Part shown: positions 1 to 4,179 of the stretch, one piece after another
Numbering within the stretch: the first letter of the stretch is position 1
Layout of the letters: every line of letters begins with the position of its first letter
NCBI GenBank assembly: GCA_023460055.1
Contig: JAEWRJ010000006.1
Location: 1 to 6,070, forward strand
Origin: Bacillota bacterium
GTDB lineage: Bacteria; Bacillota; Clostridia; Christensenellales; Aristaeellaceae
Direction of reading: 5' to 3'
Length of the DNA: 6,070 nucleotides
Notes under the pieces: generated by a model
The model's input: the letters and a program-made list of their open reading frames with translations, nothing else
Databases searched by the model: none
Told to the model about the DNA's origin: nothing
Program-made: the position numbers and the translations under genes

Positions 1-1483
1 TCACAGTCGCTCCAGCCAGAACATCCACATCGCCGACGGCCAAGGGGACCTTCTTGCCGATGAAGCGGTCGGTGAACTCCGCATCCTGTGCCCTGGTGCC
101 GAGGCCCTGCGTCTCCGCAAAGTCCGCGTCACCGACCACCAAGGAGGCAATCGTATCGTCATCGTTCAGCCAGATCGTGGCGGCAACAGGCCCGGCATAT
201 CCCTTTGAGGATGATGTTTCTGTACGCGCTCCTTCAGGAAGGACAGGCACTTCCGCAAGTTCATCCGTCCTTGCGGGTTCTGCCGTCTGATCGGTCTGCA
301 AGGCAGATTCGTCCACAAGCTTTTCTTCATATGCACGGTTCATTGCCGTGATTACAGCCTTCGTTGTGATGGTCGCACCGCTGATCACATCAATATCTTC
401 AATGCCCACAGGCAGCGTCTTGCCTAAGAACTGCTTCTTAAAGCCGCTTTCTTTCGCGCTGGCTCCATAGTTTTCAGTTTCGTTAAACTGTTCGTCACCG
501 ATTTCCAGTGCGGTAATGGTTCCGTCGTCTTTAACAGTTACAAAGACTGCTACAGGCCCGGCGAAACCCTTCTCACTGGCGGTATAGCGGATGCCTTCAG
601 GCGCAGGAGGCGCCACAACAACTTTTTCTTCAATGGCTTTGTTCAGCGCTTCGATAACAGCCTTGGTTGTGATAGTGGCACCGCTTATGGAGTCAATATC
701 TTCGATTGCCACGGGCAGCGTCTTGCCCACAAATTGCTTTGTGAAGCCGCTCTCTTTCGCGCCGGTGCCGTAGTTTTCGGTCTCGTTAAACTTCTCATCG
801 CCGATTTGCAGCCCTGTAATGGTGCCGTCGTCGTTTACTGTCACAAAAACAGCGACCGGGCCGGCAAAACCCTGGGCGGACGCCGTATAGGTCGTTCCCT
901 CCGCAGGCGCCCCGTCATCAGGGTTAAGGTATGCATCAATCTTGGAAGCAATGCTGTTCACAGCGCCCGTCACAGTGTTTGAAGTAATCGTAGCCGCAGT
1001 TATCGCGTCAACAGTATTTTCTCCCCTGCCCGCAGCAGACTTAACGGCGCGAAGAGGTGTCTGTTTTCCAGCAAACTGGTCCATAAAAGCGGGTTCCTGC
1101 GCCTTTGCGCCGAGCCCTGCTGTTTCAGCAAAACCGGTACCGCTGCCGCCGACAGCCACACCTGTCACCCTGCCCTCGGAATCTACTCCGGCAATAACCT
1201 GAACAGGTCCGCCGTAGCCGGTGGGCGCTGCCATGCCGACATAACCGACGACCTCATCCCCGGCCTTTCCCGCATAGAGCTCGGTTAATGGGGCGAGATT
1301 CTCCATCTCGATAGCTTCGAAGGACTCGGCAATAGGCAGAACATCCTTGCGCGCTTGCACCTGTGCGTCAATCTTCTGCTGCTCAATCCTGCTCTTGGTT
1401 ACCTCATTGGTCATCGACAGCATTAAACCCGCGACCAGCGTGATAAGCCCCAAAGCAATCCAGGCTTTGACCTTCTTGTTCAT
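1..1483 (-). CDS. RnfG-like membrane-anchored protein with at least four FMN-binding (FMN_bind) domains; partial, C-terminus beyond window
   Basis: The frame is open from ATG at 1483 to the left edge: 494 codons, no stop. Residues 1-7 are basic (MNKKVKAW), followed by one hydrophobic segment (about 8-24) and a short helical stretch, as in RnfG/NqrC, so the body should face outside the membrane. Four FMN_bind units follow, with candidate flavinylation sites D159-AITAA-T165, D264-SISGA-T270, D365-VISGA-T371 and D487-VLAGA-T493. Unit 1 (about 75-185) is the most RnfG-like, with GYGGP, an ETAGLG loop and a D-x-I-T-x-A-T-I-T-S site. In this family ApbE transfers FMN from FAD to the motif Thr, giving a one-electron carrier. 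RnfG normally has a single domain of about 200 residues, so this is a multi-flavin extension. The gene overlaps the upstream FAD synthetase gene by ATGA. Membership of a true Rnf complex is unproven; a stand-alone multi-flavin wire is equally possible. Confidence 0.88.
   Translation of the reverse strand, partial: MNKKVKAWIALGLITLVAGLMLSMTNEVTKSRIEQQKIDAQVQARKDVLPIAESFEAIEMENLAPLTELYAGKAGDEVVGYVGMAAPTGYGGPVQVIAGVDSEGRVTGVAVGGSGTGFAETAGLGAKAQEPAFMDQFAGKQTPLRAVKSAAGRGENTVDAITAATITSNTVTGAVNSIASKIDAYLNPDDGAPAEGTTYTASAQGFAGPVAVFVTVNDDGTITGLQIGDEKFNETENYGTGAKESGFTKQFVGKTLPVAIEDIDSISGATITTKAVIEALNKAIEEKVVVAPPAPEGIRYTASEKGFAGPVAVFVTVKDDGTITALEIGDEQFNETENYGASAKESGFKKQFLGKTLPVGIEDIDVISGATITTKAVITAMNRAYEEKLVDESALQTDQTAEPARTDELAEVPVLPEGARTETSSSKGYAGPVAATIWLNDDDTIASLVVGDADFAETQGLGTRAQDAEFTDRFIGKKVPLAVGDVDVLAGATV
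314..892 (-). repeat. Tandem direct repeat of two FMN-binding domains, period 303 bp
   Basis: Two in-frame copies lie at 617-892 and 314-589 (minus-strand reading), offset by exactly 303 bases (101 codons). By hand alignment of the encoded 92-residue segments (residues 198-289 and 299-390), 74 positions are identical, about 80 percent. Shared blocks include GFAGPVAVFVTV, FNETENYG and ISGATITTKAVI. The flanking units 1 and 4 are much more divergent. This indicates a domain duplication more recent than those that made units 1 and 4. Confidence 0.85.
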
Positions 1484-2112
1484 GCGAAACCTTCCTCCAC
1501 CTTTTCTGTCTCCCCATTAATAGAAATAAAATTATCCCTCATCGCCTGTGTAACCGGCCTGCCCAGCATACGCTGCGCAAGGGCCACATCACCGCGTGTC
1601 AAGGCTTCCCGAATTGCTGAGCTGGAAATTGCTCTTCCGTCTGCCAGTTTAACAGCTCCCACTACGCTGAGGCCAATGCCGCTGTGTGCGCAAAGCGCTT
1701 CCAAGGCTTGAGGATCTGTGCCGCCCCTATAGCCAAACCGATGGTCAAACCCAATGACCAGATGTCGCGCATGCAAGCGGCCGAGAAGTATGTCAGAAAA
1801 GAACTGCCTGCCGTCCATGCGCATCAGCCGCTCATCAAACCGGCTGACAGCCACCACATCCACGCCCGCTTCTTCCAATAAAACAGCTTTTTCAGGCAAG
1901 GAGCTCAGCTCTTTTACCGTGCCGGCATGTTTAACCAGATTCATCGGGGGTATGTCATAAGTATGGACGTAAAGCGGCAAGTGCAGTTCAGCGGCTTTTT
2001 GCTTCCCTTGGTCAATGATTGCCCGGTGGCCAAGGTGTACGCCGTCAAAGAAACCCAGGCAAACCACGCCCGGCCCAAGTGTCAACTGATCAGTATCCAA
2101 ATAGCCAACCAC
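1480..2112 (-). CDS. Single-domain RibF-type FAD synthetase (FMN adenylyltransferase), riboflavin kinase domain absent
   Basis: The 210-residue product matches the N-terminal nucleotidyltransferase half of bifunctional RibF, which makes FAD from FMN and ATP in the cytoplasm. Visible family motifs in order are the HxGH-type nucleotide-binding signature GFFDGVHLGH (20-29), LPEKAVLLEEAGVD (72-85), VIGFDHRFGYRGGTD (119-133), and ISSSAIREAL followed by GDV..A..MLGRP (162-186). Bifunctional RibF is about 300 residues; here the protein stops about 24 residues after LGRP, and the flavokinase barrel is missing. The tail's last codons double as the ribosome binding site of the next gene. The usual FDPHP motif reads YDIPP (52-56), losing its His. 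GTG at 2112 is chosen as start because AGGAAGG precedes it by 6 bases and the glycine-rich fold begins soon after. The stop overlaps the FMN-binding gene's ATG, which implies coupled translation. The catalytic activity is inferred from motifs. Confidence 0.85.
   Translation of the reverse strand: MVGYLDTDQLTLGPGVVCLGFFDGVHLGHRAIIDQGKQKAAELHLPLYVHTYDIPPMNLVKHAGTVKELSSLPEKAVLLEEAGVDVVAVSRFDERLMRMDGRQFFSDILLGRLHARHLVIGFDHRFGYRGGTDPQALEALCAHSGIGLSVVGAVKLADGRAISSSAIREALTRGDVALAQRMLGRPVTQAMRDNFISINGETEKVEEGFA
1490..1498 (-). promoter_or_regulatory. Ribosome binding site of the FMN-binding gene, inside the FAD synthetase gene
   Basis: On the minus strand GGAGGAAGG ends 6 bases before the ATG at 1483. 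It lies within the last codons of the upstream gene, whose TGA overlaps the ATG (ATGA, 1480-1483). The arrangement supports this start codon and translational coupling. Confidence 0.75.
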
Positions 2113-2118
2113 TTAATC

Positions 2119-2125
2119 CCTTCCT
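2119..2125 (-). promoter_or_regulatory. Ribosome binding site deciding the GTG start of the FAD synthetase gene
   Basis: AGGAAGG on the minus strand is followed by 6 bases and then GTG at 2112. No in-frame ATG with a comparable site lies nearby, so the GTG start is preferred. Confidence 0.65.
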
Positions 2126-2151
2126 ATCTGCCCAAGGCACAGTGCGGGATA

Positions 2152-2180
2152 ATGTTATCACGAAGCAGCACAGGCGTCAA
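2152..2180 (-). promoter_or_regulatory. Sigma-A-like promoter for the FAD synthetase / FMN-binding operon
   Basis: Reading the minus strand, TTGACG (2180-2175) is followed by a 17-base spacer and TAACAT (2157-2152). A TG dinucleotide one base before the -10 gives an extended -10. Transcription would start near 2145, leaving a leader of about 30 bases before the GTG, too short for an FMN riboswitch. The -10 matches consensus at 4 of 6 positions. Confidence 0.6.
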
Positions 2181-2228
2181 GAATAATGCCGGTAATAGAC
2201 AGTTTTTCATTTAATGTCACTGTTTTCA

Positions 2229-2285
2229 GTTTTTTTATTTTTATTGAATAAACCTATTGACGAGCTAAATAATTCATGATAAATT
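2229..2285 (+). promoter_or_regulatory. Sigma-A-like promoter with upstream T/A tract for the secreted-protein gene
   Basis: TTGACG (2257-2262), a 17-base spacer and TAAATT (2280-2285) form a plausible promoter. A T-rich run at 2229-2245 lies where an UP element would sit. The predicted transcription start is near 2292, only about 23 bases before the ATG at 2315. That places the upstream in-frame ATG at 2276 outside the transcript. This promoter is divergent from the one at 2152-2180, with about 76 bases between the two -35 boxes. Confidence 0.55.
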
Positions 2286-2299
2286 CTAACCATAACTTG

Positions 2300-2306
2300 A
2301 GGAGGT
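2300..2306 (+). promoter_or_regulatory. Strong ribosome binding site deciding the ATG at 2315
   Basis: A full AGGAGGT lies 8 bases before ATG 2315, a near-ideal Gram-positive site. It rules against the in-frame ATG at 2276, which lacks such a site and would add a polar extension ahead of the signal peptide. Confidence 0.85.
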
Positions 2307-2314
2307 TATTTGGT

Positions 2315-2866
2315 ATGAAAAGAATTGTTGCTCTGGTTCTCGCATCTCTGCTGATGGTCAGCCTGTTCTCCGTTGCTTTCGCCGACACCTATGGCTTGGC
2401 CGCCATCACCACCTACGGTTCTGTCAAGGACGCAGGGGTTAAGGATAACGAAAAGTACGATGGCACTGCGCCCACCGATACCATTATCTGCTCCATCGTC
2501 CTTGATGACGAAGGCAAGATCAAGTCCGTCCTGTTTGACAACGTGCAGGTTCGCACCAAGTTCGACGTCGAAGGCAAACTGGTTGGCGACTTCTACACCA
2601 CCCCTGTTCTGTCCAAGATTGACAAAGGCGAAGCCTATGGCATGAAGCAGGCCAGCGCCATCGGCAAGGAATGGTTTGAGCAGATCGCAGCGTTTGAAGC
2701 GTACTGCATTGGCAAGACCGTTGAAGATGTTAAAAATATGCCCACCAAGGCTGCCAACGAGTCCCACCCCACCGTTCCGGACGTTGCCGATCTGGCCACC
2801 ACTGTGACTATCGATGTCGGCGGCTACATTGAAGCCCTTGTAAAGGCTGCCAGCCTGGCTAAATAA
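2315..2866 (+). CDS. Small secreted protein of unrecognised function, possibly a degenerate FMN-binding-domain relative
   Basis: The 183-residue product starts with a classical signal peptide: MKR, a hydrophobic core (4-20) and an AFA cleavage site, so the mature protein probably begins at D24. There is no lipobox cysteine and no C-terminal anchor, so it is exported and probably released. The mature part has a beta-hairpin-like IVLDDEGKIKSVLFD (61-75), a GMKQASAIGKEWFEQ stretch (109-123), two cysteines (C59, C131) and a C-terminal D159-LATTV-T165 segment followed by an amphipathic helix. The order resembles FMN_bind domains, whose D-x-x-[S/T]-G-A-T motif has the same D-to-T spacing, but the Gly-Ala pair is Thr-Val, so flavinylation is doubtful. 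The gene has its own promoter, a strong ribosome site and a terminator, so it is probably monocistronic and well expressed. It is divergent from the flavin operon. I do not recognise a named family. Confidence 0.85.
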   Translation: MKRIVALVLASLLMVSLFSVAFADTYGLAAITTYGSVKDAGVKDNEKYDGTAPTDTIICSIVLDDEGKIKSVLFDNVQVRTKFDVEGKLVGDFYTTPVLSKIDKGEAYGMKQASAIGKEWFEQIAAFEAYCIGKTVEDVKNMPTKAANESHPTVPDVADLATTVTIDVGGYIEALVKAASLAK

Positions 2867-2879
2867 TTCGATTCTCATC

Positions 2880-2910
2880 AAGAGCTGCCAAATGGCGGCT
2901 CTTTTATTTT
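2880..2910 (+). terminator. Rho-independent terminator of the secreted-protein gene
   Basis: AGAGCTGCC (2881-2889) and GGCGGCTCT (2894-2902) form a 9-bp stem with one G-T wobble and an AAAT loop. TTTATTTT follows immediately. An extra A-T pair (2880/2903) can extend it. It begins 13 bases after the TAA at 2864-2866. Confidence 0.88.
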
Positions 2911-2950
2911 GCCATCTTTTATGATACATTGCTTTAGGATTAAAGCCTTC

Positions 2951-2954
2951 GGAG
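2951..2954 (+). promoter_or_regulatory. Ribosome binding site supporting the ATG at 2960 or 2963
   Basis: GGAG lies 5 bases before ATG 2960 and 8 bases before ATG 2963. The upstream in-frame candidates, TTG 2909 (inside the terminator T-tract) and ATG 2921, have no comparable site. Confidence 0.5.
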
Positions 2955-2959
2955 CGCTG

Positions 2960-4174
2960 ATGATGAAGATAACCATGCAAGAAAATAAGTTGACCGCGTG
3001 GGGCTGCATAATGGCTCTCACGCTCGTTCTTTTGCTCCTGATCCTTCACTCTGCATCAGGCACACCGATTTTTGTGCCCAGCTCGTATAACAGCTATACC
3101 TTGCAGGCGCTTGCCTGGCGCCGCGGCCTGCCATATCTTCAGCAAGATGTGCCGCATTTGGAACTTGCCATTAAAGACGGGCTCTATTTTGTGAGCTTTC
3201 CGCCCGTGCCAAGCATTCCTCTGTATTTTCTAAGCTTCATATTCGGAGAAAATACGCCTGACGGCCTGCTGGTCAAGCTGTATGCCCTGATTGCATACCT
3301 TGCCACGTACCGCGCCTTCAGGCATCAGGGCCGGCAGGATATGTACGCAGCTTTATGTTCATTTCTGCTTTGCGCCGCTTCCTCCATGCTGCCTCTGCTG
3401 CTGAGCGGCGCTGTCTGGTACCAGGCACAGGTGATGGCTTTCATGTTCACCGTCCTTGCCGTCAGCGGCATGCTTGCAAGGCACTATACCTCTGCTCTGC
3501 TATGCTACGCCCTGTCCGTCGGCTGCAGGCCATTCAATGTCTTATATGGTTTTCTCCTGCTATATATATTCCTGATCAATATGAGGTCTTCGGGGAAGCC
3601 AAGCCTCAAACCTGCCATGAAATCAATCCTTCCGGGCCTCATTCTGGGGCTATGCGTAGCAGGCGGTTATGCCTGGTATAATTCTATTCGCTTTGGCAGT
3701 CCCTTCGAATTTGGACATAGCTATCTGCCCGAGTTTTCCTTTCAGGGAGGCCAGCAATTCTCCCTGGCTCACATTCAAAGAAACGCTGCCACCTTCATCC
3801 TTGGACTTCCCTTTGTAGAAGGAAAAGACGGCCTGGCGCTCAGAAGTTTTGTATTTTCCTTATTTATAGCAAACCCTGCTTTGCTGCTGATGATGGTTCT
3901 GTTTTGCGCGGATGTGCTGAAGCAGCGGGCTGGCGCCTACCAGACGCTGATCATTTTGCTGTTTGCGCTTCATCTGCTGCTATTGCTCACCCACCGTACG
4001 TTTGGGGGATTTCAATTTGGCGCTCGCTATGCCGTTGACCTCATCCCCTACGCATTCGCCTATCTTGCCGGAAGGGAGCTTCCTTTGGGCTTTAAAAAGC
4101 CCTGCCTGTTGACAATGCTGGCAGGGCTCGCTTTCAGTATTTACGGAAGCCTGATGATCAGGCTGCCCGGTTGA
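2960..4174 (+). CDS. Polytopic membrane protein, GT-C-like (family 39-type) glycosyltransferase candidate
   Basis: From ATG 2960 the product has 404 residues and about 9 to 11 hydrophobic segments, the first at about 14-32. A large extracytosolic loop follows, with YNSYTLQALAWRRG (43-56) and HLELAIKDGLYFVSFPPVPS (66-85). Later come GCRPFN (188-193), YNSIRFGSPFEFGHSYL (240-256) and FGARYAVDLIP (353-363). In my recollection the order resembles bacterial polyprenyl-phosphate-sugar-dependent membrane glycosyltransferase-like proteins: TM1, an acidic loop with a [Y/F]-x-x-FPP-x-P element, then a [R/F]-FGSP and an FG-x-RY-x-x-D-x-x-P element. Candidate acidic residues are D63, E68 and D73 in the first loop. 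The acceptor and donor cannot be told from sequence. No partner glycosyl carrier or flippase gene is adjacent. The gene follows the upstream terminator with only a weak candidate promoter, and its 3' end converges on ftsK with a 5-base gap. The start could instead be 2963 or 2975. The call as a membrane protein is firm; the enzyme class is tentative. Confidence 0.78.
   Translation: MMKITMQENKLTAWGCIMALTLVLLLLILHSASGTPIFVPSSYNSYTLQALAWRRGLPYLQQDVPHLELAIKDGLYFVSFPPVPSIPLYFLSFIFGENTPDGLLVKLYALIAYLATYRAFRHQGRQDMYAALCSFLLCAASSMLPLLLSGAVWYQAQVMAFMFTVLAVSGMLARHYTSALLCYALSVGCRPFNVLYGFLLLYIFLINMRSSGKPSLKPAMKSILPGLILGLCVAGGYAWYNSIRFGSPFEFGHSYLPEFSFQGGQQFSLAHIQRNAATFILGLPFVEGKDGLALRSFVFSLFIANPALLLMMVLFCADVLKQRAGAYQTLIILLFALHLLLLLTHRTFGGFQFGARYAVDLIPYAFAYLAGRELPLGFKKPCLLTMLAGLAFSIYGSLMIRLPG
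4093..4128 (-). terminator. Probable intrinsic terminator of ftsK, inside the 3' end of the converging membrane-protein gene
   Basis: On the minus strand a perfect 9-bp stem (AGCCCTGCC at 4128-4120, GGCAGGGCT at 4106-4098) with a 13-base loop is followed by a T run (TTTTT reaching 4094). It starts about 50 bases after the ftsK stop. Read on the plus strand the hairpin lacks a T-tract, so it should work only for ftsK. The rather long loop lowers certainty. Confidence 0.6.
4148..4164. repeat. Perfect 7-bp inverted repeat at the convergent gene junction
   Basis: AGCCTGA (4148-4154) and TCAGGCT (4158-4164) are separated by 3 bases (TGA). It overlaps the last codons of the membrane-protein gene and lies 15 bases beyond the ftsK stop. 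Neither strand has a T-tract next to it, so by itself it is a hairpin or RNA 3'-end stabiliser rather than a standard terminator. Confidence 0.5.
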
Positions 4175-4179
4175 GTTGG

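Noticed and set aside
54..1202. Several plus-strand frames of 60-87 codons across the left region
   Set aside because: All are antisense to the continuous FMN-binding-domain gene, whose repeats and motifs are clear. None has a convincing ribosome site or domain.
2113..2151. FMN riboswitch upstream of the FAD synthetase gene
   Set aside because: The predicted leader is only about 30 bases. The multi-helix RFN element is well over 100 bases and none of its conserved blocks is seen.
2276..2314. ATG 2276 as start of the secreted protein
   Set aside because: It overlaps the predicted -10 box, has no ribosome site, and would put a 13-residue polar extension before the signal peptide.
2908..2950. 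Promoter for the membrane-protein gene (TTGCCA 2909-2914 with TATGAT 2920-2925 or TAGGAT 2935-2940)
   Set aside because: Spacing between the boxes is 5 or 20 bases, neither acceptable, so no promoter is called.
2909..2959. TTG 2909 or ATG 2921 as start of the membrane-protein gene
   Set aside because: TTG 2909 sits in the terminator T-tract and neither has a Shine-Dalgarno site. GGAG at 2951 points to ATG 2960 or 2963, just before the first membrane segment.
2306..3049. A 247-codon minus-strand frame opposite the secreted-protein gene
   Set aside because: It is the antisense of a gene with signal peptide, ribosome site and terminator. The translation is low-complexity (many Gly, Asn, His, Gln) without a recognisable domain, and it spans the plus-strand terminator.
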